In this document: one piece after another, positions 34,701-43,137 of the stretch
Layout of the letters: each line of letters begins with the position of its first letter
Position numbering within the stretch: position 1 is the stretch's first letter
Assembly (NCBI RefSeq): GCF_042675915.1
Contig: NZ_JBHTKL010000005.1
Coordinates: 248,001-312,000, forward strand
Reading direction: 5' to 3'
Length of the DNA stretch: 64,000 nt
From: Thalassobacillus_A hwangdonensis
GTDB lineage: Bacteria; Bacillota; Bacilli; Bacillales; Halobacillaceae
The notes under the pieces: generated by a model
What the model was told of the DNA's origin: nothing
Database searches by the model: none
Seen by the model: only the letters and a program-made list of their open reading frames with translations
Translations under genes and position numbers: made by a program

Positions 34701-35062
34701 GGGTCGATCTATGGACAGACGAAGTACACCAAGGCCCGACAGTGATTCGTCCAGTTGCCAAAGTCGATCAGATTCCTGTATTCGTGAAAATGAACCGAGC
34801 ACTCCTTTTGAATGTCGACACAACGAAGCAGCTGGGCTCTTCCGTCGGCAACGATCTGACGAAGTACCATACGCCATTATGTAAGATCTATTGTGAAAAT
34901 TCGTTCACTCAAACCCTTGTTGACCACCTTGGTAACAACATCGAGCTGAACGTCGAAGTGACGGAGCATGAAGTCAGCGTAACTATTTCTACATCTATTG
35001 AAAATCTGCAAGTCGAAGTGATCAGCCATATAGAAACTATTAAAATCAACCAATCGTCCTAA
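31718..35062 (+). CDS. large GH31 glycosidase with N-terminal helical domain
   Basis: A 1114-residue cytosolic enzyme (no signal peptide). Residues 1-240 form a helical region with WMDGADDDVYLSNLSMAYAAL and GTGLMPMSGTPSTSKAATALL, like an (alpha/alpha) barrel. An Ig-like part follows (about 265-350), then GH31: FYGFGERYNATEQRG near residue 480, nucleophile Asp767 in GFKTDGGE, acid/base Asp830 in AGDERST, and LMPYLYQEARKASETGLPMMRAL near 925. Length and position match Listeria lmo0182, reported in cycloalternan breakdown; that function is inferred. An ATG 13 codons upstream lies in the hairpin and is less likely. Confidence 0.9.
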   Translation: MNPCPAYTQLLHTYMDQLNKNYSSVEKNLLQHQPDLEKDSFYTIATWVWLLQKQLRLQSGKLAEIDAKPYLNYIENNWSKPQPRIWMDGADDDVYLSNLSMAYAALLETRNNRKYTAVQKTMTAIRDFVFDRLLSGGTVLNGVNERGIATDQLLSVMPYGLFSPEDLVMVEAVGHMRRQLDNGTGLMPMSGTPSTSKAATALLALYFLEKSDREKAVYYATLARDIEGDDEFGEVILKLFDHYAKERDEKDRIIHEPLGNENVYISKLTERHPHHPTLEDNLNLTCQVVAESDVASVHMSIESDGWQLEEQLQLTMKDDTRVYHCRLEPLPHHGRYTYHFIARLADESELVSEDFHVTTLEKHQAKQLRLFSKQEDSLVLMFGEGEKRHGLSFSINENGLSMSIQQNMLLATDSYRHEKYAMIEAGNHRLEVDLEKPSIHLYENENLILSTHPLFAPIEWKTDVDGNVSDFTIHWHSPGTEQFYGFGERYNATEQRGEVIDCYVYNQYRDQGTRTYIPIPFYMTNAGYGCFIDTNTYTKFDLAAELNDKCSVTFEQGTAVTNTDLHFYFGDYKGQLASYTKDTGKPVMVPAWALGPWMSSNNWDRQSIVEQEVEKTNELDIPATVIVLEQWSDEATYYMFNDAEYDMKEPGYVHRYEDMTFPEWGRWPDPRKMVEDLHENNLKLIMWQIPIQKYLNKQEHPLKDQDEAYMIEKGYVVKNEDGTPYRIPENWFTNSLIMDFSHEEGREWWFEKRQYLIDIGVDGFKTDGGEFVFGKNLQFANGQTGSEMRNKYPNDYIEAYYDFAQQNDGITFSRAGYTGAQNFPAHWAGDERSTFGAFKRSLIAGINAGLAGVVFWGWDLAGFNGDIPTAELFMRSSSMAAFCPIMQYHAESKAEFNQDRTPWNIAARTGKDAVIDVYRFFANVRMNLMPYLYQEARKASETGLPMMRALMLDYPEDPRARGLYDEYLFGEYLLVAPIIEEGAVSRNVYLPEGKWVDLWTDEVHQGPTVIRPVAKVDQIPVFVKMNRALLLNVDTTKQLGSSVGNDLTKYHTPLCKIYCENSFTQTLVDHLGNNIELNVEVTEHEVSVTISTSIENLQVEVISHIETIKINQSS

Positions 35063-35075
35063 GGAAGGTGCTGTT

Positions 35076-37352
35076 ATGTTAGAAACAACAAGCTATGCAA
35101 TCCTGCCTTCTCAAGTGAATAAGAAAGAAGAACTCCGTCATCCGGTACAATCCATTTGTTCTTATGAATGGGATGGGAAAGTATTGAGCGGTATGTTGTC
35201 AAAGGGAAGCTTTTTCATTTATTTCACCCGGGAAAATACTTTGCGCTTCGCGGTCCAACCATTTGGAGAAGCAGATGTAAGTCCAACCATCGCAGCAGAA
35301 AGGGATCAACCACTGGATGGGGTAACGTTTGAGCCATCAGAGGATTCACTTGTGCTGGAAGCAGGTGCACACCGGGTGACCATCTTCAAAAATTCCCTGT
35401 CTTTTTCCGTATCGCGAAACGGTGCGACGGTTTTCCAAACAGAAGCACCTTGCGTCAGCTACACCAAAGAGAAGCAGGTTTACTTTTCGGTGGAGAAAGA
35501 AACGGATGCTCCTATTTATGGATTAGGGGAGAAAAGCGGCTTCATCAATAAAAATGGGTTGAAAATAAGCAACTGGAACACAGATGTGTTCGCTCCACAC
35601 AATAAAGATACCGTGGAGCTGTATCAATCGATACCGTTTGCGCTCATCCATGCACAAGACAAGACAACTGGCATCTTTTTCGATAATACATTCCGCACAT
35701 CATTCGATATGCAAACCTATCGTGACAAGCTGGAGATTATGGCAGAAGGTGGCCAGGTGAATGTTTATGTCATTTGGGGAGAAGACGTGAAGGAAACAGT
35801 ACAGGCTTACACGGATTTGACCGGAAAGACGCCACTCCCACCGAAGTGGTCGCTTGGCTACCATCAATCCAGATACAGCTATACTTCCCAGGATGAAGTG
35901 AGCACCATTGCAGCGACCTTCAAGAAGTATGGAATCCCTTTAGACTGCATCTTTCTCGATATTCATTATATGGATGACTACCGCGTCTTCACATTTAATG
36001 AAGACACCTTCCCGGGTGCAGGAGCATTGGTTAAGGATTTGAACAGTCAGGGAATTGATGTCGTCCCGATCGTCGATCCAGGAGTAAAGAAAGATGTTCA
36101 TTACCCTGTCTATGTGGAGGGGATGGAAAAGGGCTATTTCAGTAAATATCTTGATGGTGATGTCTACTATGGAGAAGTTTGGCCAGGGGAAAGTGCCTTC
36201 CCGGACTTTTTCAATTCTAGCGTGCAAAAATGGTGGGGAGGACTCCATCAATATTATACAAAGCTTGGCATTCGTGGAATCTGGAACGATATGAATGAGC
36301 CTTCTGTCTTCAACGAAACGAAGACGATGGACCTGGATGTCATGCACGATGTCGATGGAAAGAAGATCAGCCACAAGGAAGGCCATAACCTCTACGGGCT
36401 TTACATGAGTAAAGCTACTTTCGAGGGATTGAAGGAACAAGTTCCGAATTCCCGTCCATTTTCCCTGACACGGGCTGGTTATGCAGGGGTCCAGCGCTAT
36501 TCGGCGGTTTGGACGGGAGATAACCGCAGCCATTGGGAACATCTCGAAATGTCACTGCCGATGATCATCAACCTTGGACTGTCAGGAGTTGCTTTCAGCG
36601 GAGCAGATGTCGGTGGATTCTCTTCCGACACAACCCCTGAATTGCTCATACGCTGGACGCAGGTAGGCGCATTCCTGCCGTACTTCCGAAATCATAGTGT
36701 CCAGGATTCCATCTATCAGGAGCCGTGGGCATTCGGGGAAGCGACGATGGAGTCGGTCAAAAAGTACATCGAGCTGCGCTATCGATTCATGCCATATCTT
36801 TATACTCTATTCCACGAAGCGGAGCAGACAGGATTGCCAGTTGTTCGTCCATTGGTGATGGAATACCCGCAGGATGAGGAAACTTTCCAGTGCAGTGATC
36901 AATTTTTACTCGGAAAGAATGTGCTGGTGGCCCCGATTCTACGACAGGGTCAGACGCACCGCGCTGTTTATTTGCCGGCTGGTGAATGGTACGATTTCTG
37001 GACAGAGGAACGGTACAAAGGCGGGGAATATCATCTCATTAAGGCTGACTTGGATACCTTGCCACTCTTTGTTAAGGAAGGAACCATTCTACCTTTGGGA
37101 TCTCCCGTCCGTAATACGAAGGAAAAACAAGAGATCGAGCTCCATATCTATCATTCCGAGCAGGAAGTAACAGGAATCCTTTATGAAGATGACGGAATCT
37201 CTTATGACTATCGGGACCAAGCATACAGCATCTCTACCTATGATTATAAAAAAGGAGATTTACAGATAAGTCGCGAAGGTTCCTATGAAGCAACTGCAGA
37301 AATTATAGCTACAAAAATAATTGGAAAAAATGAAGCAGGTGAAGACATATGA
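35076..37352 (+). CDS. GH31 alpha-glucosidase
   Basis: A 758-residue cytosolic alpha-glucosidase. Seen: IYGLGEKSGFINKNG near residue 147, the N-terminal beta-sandwich before it, GYHQSRYSYTSQDEV near 264, nucleophile Asp405 in IWNDMNEPS, acid/base Asp482 in WTGDNRSHWEHL, and RYRFMPYLYTLFHEAEQTG near 569. It starts 13 nt after the large GH31 gene and overlaps the next gene by 4 nt. By synteny it equals Listeria lmo0183, thought to split isomaltose-type alpha-1,6 links; the exact linkage is inference. Confidence 0.95.
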   Translation: MLETTSYAILPSQVNKKEELRHPVQSICSYEWDGKVLSGMLSKGSFFIYFTRENTLRFAVQPFGEADVSPTIAAERDQPLDGVTFEPSEDSLVLEAGAHRVTIFKNSLSFSVSRNGATVFQTEAPCVSYTKEKQVYFSVEKETDAPIYGLGEKSGFINKNGLKISNWNTDVFAPHNKDTVELYQSIPFALIHAQDKTTGIFFDNTFRTSFDMQTYRDKLEIMAEGGQVNVYVIWGEDVKETVQAYTDLTGKTPLPPKWSLGYHQSRYSYTSQDEVSTIAATFKKYGIPLDCIFLDIHYMDDYRVFTFNEDTFPGAGALVKDLNSQGIDVVPIVDPGVKKDVHYPVYVEGMEKGYFSKYLDGDVYYGEVWPGESAFPDFFNSSVQKWWGGLHQYYTKLGIRGIWNDMNEPSVFNETKTMDLDVMHDVDGKKISHKEGHNLYGLYMSKATFEGLKEQVPNSRPFSLTRAGYAGVQRYSAVWTGDNRSHWEHLEMSLPMIINLGLSGVAFSGADVGGFSSDTTPELLIRWTQVGAFLPYFRNHSVQDSIYQEPWAFGEATMESVKKYIELRYRFMPYLYTLFHEAEQTGLPVVRPLVMEYPQDEETFQCSDQFLLGKNVLVAPILRQGQTHRAVYLPAGEWYDFWTEERYKGGEYHLIKADLDTLPLFVKEGTILPLGSPVRNTKEKQEIELHIYHSEQEVTGILYEDDGISYDYRDQAYSISTYDYKKGDLQISREGSYEATAEIIATKIIGKNEAGEDI

Positions 37353-39025
37353 CAAAAACAACAAACAATTGGTGGAAGAAAAGCGTCGTCTATCAAATCT
37401 ATCCAAGCAGCTTCAACGATACAAATGGAGATGGAATCGGTGACATCCCGGGTATCATTGAGAAACTGGATTACCTGAAAAATCTCGGCATCGATGTGAT
37501 CTGGCTTTCGCCGGTATATGATTCCCCGCAGGCAGATAACGGCTATGATATCCGTGACTACCAGTCAATCTATGAAAAATACGGCACGATGGAAGACTTG
37601 GATAAGTTGCTGGAGGAAGTGCACAACCGCGGCATGAAGCTTGTGATGGACCTTGTCGTCAACCATACATCCGATGAGCATCAGTGGTTCGTCGAATCGA
37701 AAAGCAGTAAGGAAAGCCCATACCGTGACTATTATGTCTGGCGGGATGGAAAGGCGGACGGCGAGCCTCCGAACAACTGGGGTTCCGTTTTCAGTGGATC
37801 CGCCTGGGATTACGATGAAGCGACCGGCCAATACTATCTCCATCTTTTTGCGAAGAAGCAGCCGGATTTGAACTGGGAAAATCCGGACCTTCGTACAGAT
37901 GTCTATGAAATGATGAACTTCTGGCTTGATAAAGGCATCGACGGTTTCCGGATGGATGTCATCAATTTCATTTCGAAGGATCAGGATTTCCCTGATGGAG
38001 AAGTAGGCGAAGGTCAGCTATATGGAGATAGCGGGCAATATTTTATTAATGGTCCGCGCATCCATGAATTTTTGAAGGAAATGCATACAGAGGTCCTTGC
38101 CAAGCACGATGTGATGACGGTCGGGGAAATGCCGGGAGCTACTCCTGATGATGCGAAGGATTACACCGATCCTGCCAATGATGAGCTTGATATGATTTTC
38201 ACGTTCGAGCATATGAACCTCGATCAGGTTGATGGAGACAAGTGGAACTTGAAGGCGTTGAATCTCGTAGATTTGAAAGAGAATTTCGAGAAGTGGCAGA
38301 CTTCACTTCATGGCGTAGGATGGAACAGCTTGTACTGGAACAACCATGACCAGCCGCGTATCGTCTCGCGCTTCGGAGACGATGCTAAGTATCGTGAAAA
38401 ATCGGCGAAAATGCTGGCCACCTGCCTGCACATGATGCAAGGGACGCCGTATATCTATCAAGGCGAAGAGCTCGGCATGACGAACGTCCAGTTTGAGAGT
38501 CTCGAAGATTATCGGGATATCGAAACTTTGAACATGTATAAAGAGAAGAAATCACTTGGCTGGTCTCACGAGCGGATCATGGAAGCTATTTATGCGAAGG
38601 GCAGAGATAATGCAAGAACCCCGATGCAGTGGAATGCTTCGGAGAATGCTGGCTTCACAACAGGAACTCCGTGGTTGGCGGTCAATCCGAATTACCAGCA
38701 GATCAATGCGGAAGCGGCACTCGAGGATGAACATTCTATTTATCATTATTACAAGCGGCTGATCCAGCTGCGTAAAGAGAAAGACATTCTCACCAACGGT
38801 CGTTTCGAATTGCTGATGCGTGACGATGCGCAGGTTTTCGCTTACAAGCGGGTTGGAGAGGAAGAGACCTATGTGGTTGTTTGTAACTTCTCCGGGGAAG
38901 AAGCCGTTTTGGAAGATTCAATTGTTGCTGAGGTTCAAGGAGCAGAAGTTGTGATTTCGAATGATGATTCTTATGACATTCGTCATAAATTAGCACCATA
39001 TGAAGGTGTCGTTTATTCTAAATAA
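37349..39025 (+). CDS. GH13 oligo-1,6-glucosidase / alpha-glucosidase
   Basis: A 558-residue cytosolic alpha-amylase family enzyme (GH13, subfamily of oligo-1,6-glucosidases). Seen: VVYQIYPSSFNDTNGDGIGD at the start, DLVVNHTSDEHQWF near residue 100 with the Val of the alpha-1,6-specific QpDlN-type region variable, nucleophile Asp203 in GFRMDVI, acid/base Glu260 in VGEMPG and Asp334 in NNHDQPR. It overlaps the GH31 gene (ATGA) and ends the operon before a strong terminator. It should release glucose from isomalto-oligosaccharides. Confidence 0.96.
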   Translation: MTKTTNNWWKKSVVYQIYPSSFNDTNGDGIGDIPGIIEKLDYLKNLGIDVIWLSPVYDSPQADNGYDIRDYQSIYEKYGTMEDLDKLLEEVHNRGMKLVMDLVVNHTSDEHQWFVESKSSKESPYRDYYVWRDGKADGEPPNNWGSVFSGSAWDYDEATGQYYLHLFAKKQPDLNWENPDLRTDVYEMMNFWLDKGIDGFRMDVINFISKDQDFPDGEVGEGQLYGDSGQYFINGPRIHEFLKEMHTEVLAKHDVMTVGEMPGATPDDAKDYTDPANDELDMIFTFEHMNLDQVDGDKWNLKALNLVDLKENFEKWQTSLHGVGWNSLYWNNHDQPRIVSRFGDDAKYREKSAKMLATCLHMMQGTPYIYQGEELGMTNVQFESLEDYRDIETLNMYKEKKSLGWSHERIMEAIYAKGRDNARTPMQWNASENAGFTTGTPWLAVNPNYQQINAEAALEDEHSIYHYYKRLIQLRKEKDILTNGRFELLMRDDAQVFAYKRVGEEETYVVVCNFSGEEAVLEDSIVAEVQGAEVVISNDDSYDIRHKLAPYEGVVYSK

Positions 39026-39036
39026 AACTGACTGAA

Positions 39037-39070
39037 GAAGCTGAGCTCAGACTGGGGCTTGGCTTTTTTT
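39037..39070 (+). terminator. terminator of the alpha-glucan operon
   Basis: A 12-bp stem GAAGCTGAGCTC / GGGCTTGGCTTT with G-U pairs, a 6-nt loop and a T run. Confidence 0.85.
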
Positions 39071-39404
39071 CTTTTTATTGATTAACCGGTATTTAAATAA
39101 ATGAAAGGTGAACTCCCCATATTTTAAAAGGAAATACTGAAGTTGAACACTTAGAGCTATACCAATTGATGCATATTCAGAATCGTTTTAATAAAAGTAA
39201 AGGTAAAACAGAGTGATTTTGATGTATTCGACACTATTCGTGAGTATATGACATGGATTATATGTATAAGATAACTCTTTACATCAGTTAGCCTTCATTG
39301 GCTGTTGAGCATGTTTGTTACCCCTTTATACAGGTTCGTCATCTTACCTGTTAGCGATATAATGGGAAATGTCGTCATTTTAGGGATTAACAAGGAGATG
39401 TACT
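39071..39404 (+). other. intergenic region without a clear gene
   Basis: 334 nt between the glucan operon terminator and the hydroxyacid dehydrogenase gene. It is AT-rich. A short frame reads VEHLELYQLMHIQNRFNK near 39140-39200 and a second DFDVFDTIREYM near 39218-39253, which could be remnants of one lost gene, but no family is recognised. A TATAAT at 39357-39362 probably belongs to the promoter of the next operon. Confidence 0.4.
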
Positions 39405-40358
39405 ATGCTGCTAATATCAACGGAAGATCTTACATACGAGCAATTATCTGAACTTAAGACAATGACTTCTCCAGATCTTCCTGTTACCCACATCAAAGAA
39501 GACTTGACTAGCCAAAATTCATTACTTCCGCAAGTTCGCATTTGGATCACCTATGGACATGATGTCACGCCAGAAATACTAGCAAAAATGCCAAACTTAT
39601 GTTGGATCCAAATTTTTCAGGCTGGTGTTGAACAACTTCCTTTTGATGAACTTCAAGATAGAAATATACAAGTCACCAATATGAAGGGAATCCAAAGTAT
39701 TCCCATGGCAGAGTACACGCTTTCCATGTTGTTTCATTTTAATGGGAATATTTCGCGCTATCTGACATATCAAGCTGAAAACCACTGGGAAGAGGAAGCA
39801 GTTTTTCGTGAGTTGCATGGGCAGACAATTACCATCATGGGTGCCGGAACGATAGGTACTGATATTGCTGCAAAATGCAAAGCCTTGAATATGACGGTGT
39901 ATGGGGTCAATACGACTGGAAACATGAAACATCCATTTGACGATATGTATAGGCTCGAAGATCGCTGTGATGCATTAAGACTGAGTGACTACGTCATTTT
40001 ACTGATGCCGCTGACGGAGGAAACGATCCGTTTTATGGGTGAAAAAGAGTATCAAAGTATGAAACCGAGTGCTTTTCTCATTAACTTAGGGCGTGGGCAG
40101 TTAATAGACGATCATGCTTTACTTGAAGCTGTTGATAATAATCAAATTGCGGGAGCTGCTTTAGATGTATTTGAACCGGAACCACTGCCGTCCACGCATC
40201 GTTTCTGGAATCATGACAAAATCATTGTCACACCACATGTAGCGGCTAAATCACCACAGTACATGAATCGTTGTTTGGACAAATTTGCGAAAAACTATCA
40301 ATCATTCACACAAAATGATCATCTACTTAATTTAGTTGATTTAACAAAAGGTTATTAG
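39405..40358 (+). CDS. D-2-hydroxyacid dehydrogenase
   Basis: A 317-residue NAD(P)-dependent dehydrogenase. The nucleotide fold GAGTIGTDIAAKCKAL is near residue 145. The catalytic set is Arg in NLGRGQLIDDHALL near 229, Glu in ALDVFEPEPLPSTHRFW near 258 and His in VTPHVAAKSP near 280. It reduces 2-keto acids to D-2-hydroxy acids or the reverse. It is 12 nt before a class II aldolase gene and opens an operon with a betaine-type ABC importer, so it may handle an intermediate of an imported compound. The substrate is unknown. Confidence 0.92.
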   Translation: MLLISTEDLTYEQLSELKTMTSPDLPVTHIKEDLTSQNSLLPQVRIWITYGHDVTPEILAKMPNLCWIQIFQAGVEQLPFDELQDRNIQVTNMKGIQSIPMAEYTLSMLFHFNGNISRYLTYQAENHWEEEAVFRELHGQTITIMGAGTIGTDIAAKCKALNMTVYGVNTTGNMKHPFDDMYRLEDRCDALRLSDYVILLMPLTEETIRFMGEKEYQSMKPSAFLINLGRGQLIDDHALLEAVDNNQIAGAALDVFEPEPLPSTHRFWNHDKIIVTPHVAAKSPQYMNRCLDKFAKNYQSFTQNDHLLNLVDLTKGY

Positions 40359-40370
40359 GAGGCATTTGGA

Positions 40371-41123
40371 ATGAACGAATTCACACCGACTTTCCATTCG
40401 ATAGAAGAAGAAAGGCAATACATTAAACAACGTTTGGCTGCTTCGTTTAGGCTGTTCTCGAAGTTTGGCTTCAATGATGGTTCGGCAGGTCATATTACCG
40501 TAAGGGATCCTGAGAATAAGAACCACTTTTGGGTGAACCCCTATTTGGTCCATTTCAGTCAGGTTACCGCATCTGATCTTATGCGGATTGATGAAGACGG
40601 TAACATTTTAGAAGGCAAGCATGATATCAACGGGGCTGCATTCGCCATTCATTCAGCCATCCATAAAGCTCGTCCGGACGTCACGGCGGCTGCCCATTCA
40701 CATTCCCCGTATGGAATGGCGTTTTCAACCTTAGGGAAAAAGCTGGAGCCGCTTACGCAAGATGCGTGTGCATTTTACCAGGATCATTCTATATTCAACG
40801 ACTATACCGGTGTCGTTTATGAAATGTCGGAAGGAAAACGTATTGCTGATGCACTTGGCAAAAATAAAGCGGTCATATTGCGTAACCACGGATTGTTGAC
40901 TGTTGGCCACTCTGTAGATGAAGCAGCGTGGTGGTTTATTGCGATGGAGCGTGCATGCCAAATTCAAATGATTATCGAATCGTCTGGACAGAAGCCGATT
41001 CCGATCGAAGCGAAGTATGCAGAACACACTTATCAGCAAATGGGTCTTCCAGAAGTGGCCGCCCATGACTTTAAACCACTTTACGACCGAATTGTTAAAG
41101 AGCAACCTGATTTATTGAATTAA
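40371..41123 (+). CDS. class II aldolase/adducin family protein
   Basis: A 250-residue zinc enzyme of the aldolase II family (relatives: fuculose-phosphate aldolase, ribulose-phosphate 4-epimerase, decarboxylases). Seen: FGFNDGSAGHITVRDPENKNHFWVNP near residue 35, the zinc pair AAHSHSPYGMAFSTLG near 103 and the third His in VILRNHGLLTVGHSVDEAAW near 166. It lies between a 2-hydroxyacid dehydrogenase and a betaine-type ABC transporter, so it may cleave or decarboxylate an imported compound; the reaction is not predictable. Confidence 0.92.
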   Translation: MNEFTPTFHSIEEERQYIKQRLAASFRLFSKFGFNDGSAGHITVRDPENKNHFWVNPYLVHFSQVTASDLMRIDEDGNILEGKHDINGAAFAIHSAIHKARPDVTAAAHSHSPYGMAFSTLGKKLEPLTQDACAFYQDHSIFNDYTGVVYEMSEGKRIADALGKNKAVILRNHGLLTVGHSVDEAAWWFIAMERACQIQMIIESSGQKPIPIEAKYAEHTYQQMGLPEVAAHDFKPLYDRIVKEQPDLLN

Positions 41124-41168
41124 GAGATTAAAACATAACCAATCATATGGAAGGAGATTCTACATACC

Positions 41169-42176
41169 ATGAAAAAACTCATATTGATATTTACACTCAT
41201 GTTACTTGTCATCGCAGGTTGTGGGGACAACGATAGTACTGATGGAGGAGAAGGTAGTGGAATAGATAAGATTATTCTTGCAGATGCCGGGTGGGATAGT
41301 ATTCGTTTCCACAACAGCATTGCTCAGCGAATCATCGAGGAAGGCTACGGTTATGAAACAGACGTAACCTCAGGATCGACTGCTGCAACCATTCAAGGTT
41401 TGCGTCAAGGTGATATCGATGCCTACATGGAAGTTTGGACCGATAACATCAAGGAACTATATAACGAATCGATTGATTCCGGAGACATTTTAAAACTTTC
41501 CACTAACTTTGATGATAACAAACAAGGTTTATGGGTTCCGACTTATGTGATTGAAGGAGACGAAGAGCGTGGAATCGAAGCTAAGGCTCCAGACTTGAAA
41601 AGTGTGAAGGACTTGGAAAAATATCCGGAAGTATTCAAGGACCCTGAAGACCCTGGTAAAGGTCGTGTAATAGGTGCGCCTTCAGGCTGGGCTTTGAGTG
41701 AGTATTTGGATACCAAAATGACCACATATGGCTTGGAAGAAGAGTTTAATTACTTCTTGCCTGGGTCCGACTCTGCAATTGTAACCTCTCTTGCTGATGC
41801 TTATAAAAACGGTGAACCTTGGGTCGGTTACTATTGGTCGCCAACCTGGGTTACAGCTAAATACGACATGACACTGCTAGAAGAACCTGAGTTTGACCAA
41901 GAGAAATGGGATGAAGACAAAGGGACAGAATTTCCACCCAATGACGTGGTAGTCGCAGCAAATAAAGACTTGCCTGACCAAGCGCCGGAAGTTGTGGAAT
42001 TCTTGGAAAACTATGAAACAAGCAGTGACTTGACTGGTGAGGCGCTTGCTTATATGAAAGACAATGAAGCTTCAGCAGACGAAGCTGCACAGTGGTGGAT
42101 GGAGCAACATGAAGATATCTGGACTGAATGGGTGCCAGAAGATGTTGCCACTAAAGTAAAAGACTCGATGGAGTAA
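41169..42176 (+). CDS. glycine betaine-type ABC transporter binding lipoprotein
   Basis: A 335-residue OpuAC-like substrate-binding lipoprotein, anchored by Cys in the lipobox VIAGC (residue 18). Typical segments: IILADAGWDSIRFHNSIAQRII near residue 34, GDIDAYMEVWTDN near 82, PSGWALSEYLDTKM near 178 and PWVGYYWSPTWV near 218. Several Trp and Tyr could form the aromatic cage that holds a trimethylammonium group, so a betaine-like solute is likely. In contrast to the usual order, the binding protein comes first. A terminator-like hairpin follows. Confidence 0.93.
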   Translation: MKKLILIFTLMLLVIAGCGDNDSTDGGEGSGIDKIILADAGWDSIRFHNSIAQRIIEEGYGYETDVTSGSTAATIQGLRQGDIDAYMEVWTDNIKELYNESIDSGDILKLSTNFDDNKQGLWVPTYVIEGDEERGIEAKAPDLKSVKDLEKYPEVFKDPEDPGKGRVIGAPSGWALSEYLDTKMTTYGLEEEFNYFLPGSDSAIVTSLADAYKNGEPWVGYYWSPTWVTAKYDMTLLEEPEFDQEKWDEDKGTEFPPNDVVVAANKDLPDQAPEVVEFLENYETSSDLTGEALAYMKDNEASADEAAQWWMEQHEDIWTEWVPEDVATKVKDSME

Positions 42177-42188
42177 TGAAAGATCTGT

Positions 42189-42226
42189 GAAGAGGTTAGC
42201 TCGTGCTAGCTTCTTCATCTTTTTTT
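42189..42226 (+). terminator. terminator-like hairpin between binding protein and permease
   Basis: A 12-bp stem GAAGAGGTTAGC / GCTAGCTTCTTC with a 4-nt loop, followed by ATC and eight T. Being inside an operon, it probably ends only part of the transcripts and so raises the share of binding protein. Confidence 0.8.
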
Positions 42227-42273
42227 AAGATTGACATTAAGAGGGGTGAACAGTTGCATGGGGCAACGACATT

Positions 42274-43137
42274 ATGAATAATAACTTTCCTGAAATACGC
42301 TGGGAATTCATCGGGGATTATGTAGAGGCTTTCATAAATTGGTTGGACATCACTTTTGCTGGGTTATTTGAATTTATTCGTGTGATTTCCTTCCGAACTA
42401 TTAATGGAATTGAAGGATTCTTATCCTTTTTGCCCTGGTGGGTTTTACTTATCATTATTTTTCTTTTGGGCTGGTATTTTAAATCTCTATTTTCAGGTGT
42501 GCTTTACGCTTTCTTTATCTTCCTGGTGGGAACATTCGGCTTATGGGATGTTTTGCTTATCACTATTGCAATCGTACTGACATCTGTCTTTATTTCATTG
42601 CTCGTCGGCATACCATTAGGCGTTTTGATGGCATTCAGTAAAAAGTTCTCGTTTATTATGCGACCCATCCTTGATGCCATGCAGACGATGCCGAGTTTCG
42701 TGTATTTGATTCCTGCGATTTTCTTTTTCGGACTCGGTAATGTGTCCGCTGTATTCGCAACATTGATTTACTCGCTCCCACCTGTGATTCGCTTGACGGA
42801 GCTTGCTATTCGGAATGTAGATAAAGAAGTGATTGAATCAGCCGAATCATTCGGATCTTCAAGATGGCAAATGCTGAAAAAAGTCCAGCTCCCACAGGCA
42901 TTGCCTACGATAATGGCTGGTGTCAACCAAACGACGATGATGGCTTTAGCCATGGTTGTAATCGCTTCTATGGTTGGAGCTAAAGGACTTGGTGAACAAG
43001 TGTTGATCTCTATTAATCGTATTGATATTTCTTTAGGCTTTGAAGCGGGTATCAGTATCGTCTTCCTTGCCATTATTATCGACCGCGTGACTGGCGGCAT
43101 CGCCGATCGTTTGCAAGCACATAGGGGGACTGATTGA
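42274..43137 (+). CDS. glycine betaine/proline-type ABC transporter permease
   Basis: A 287-residue OpuAB/ProW-like permease. It has an N-terminal amphipathic part, then about six helices, with SFVYLIPAIFFFGLGNVSAVF near residue 142 and the EAA-type loop ESAESFGSSRWQMLKKVQLPQALP near 188. The last codons overlap the ATPase gene. It moves a quaternary ammonium or proline-like solute with energy from the ATPase. Confidence 0.95.
   Translation: MNNNFPEIRWEFIGDYVEAFINWLDITFAGLFEFIRVISFRTINGIEGFLSFLPWWVLLIIIFLLGWYFKSLFSGVLYAFFIFLVGTFGLWDVLLITIAIVLTSVFISLLVGIPLGVLMAFSKKFSFIMRPILDAMQTMPSFVYLIPAIFFFGLGNVSAVFATLIYSLPPVIRLTELAIRNVDKEVIESAESFGSSRWQMLKKVQLPQALPTIMAGVNQTTMMALAMVVIASMVGAKGLGEQVLISINRIDISLGFEAGISIVFLAIIIDRVTGGIADRLQAHRGTD

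Noticed and set aside
39140..39253. Short frames between the glucan operon and the dehydrogenase gene
   Set aside because: They are under 25 codons each, in different frames, without ribosome sites and unlike any family I know; left as intergenic.
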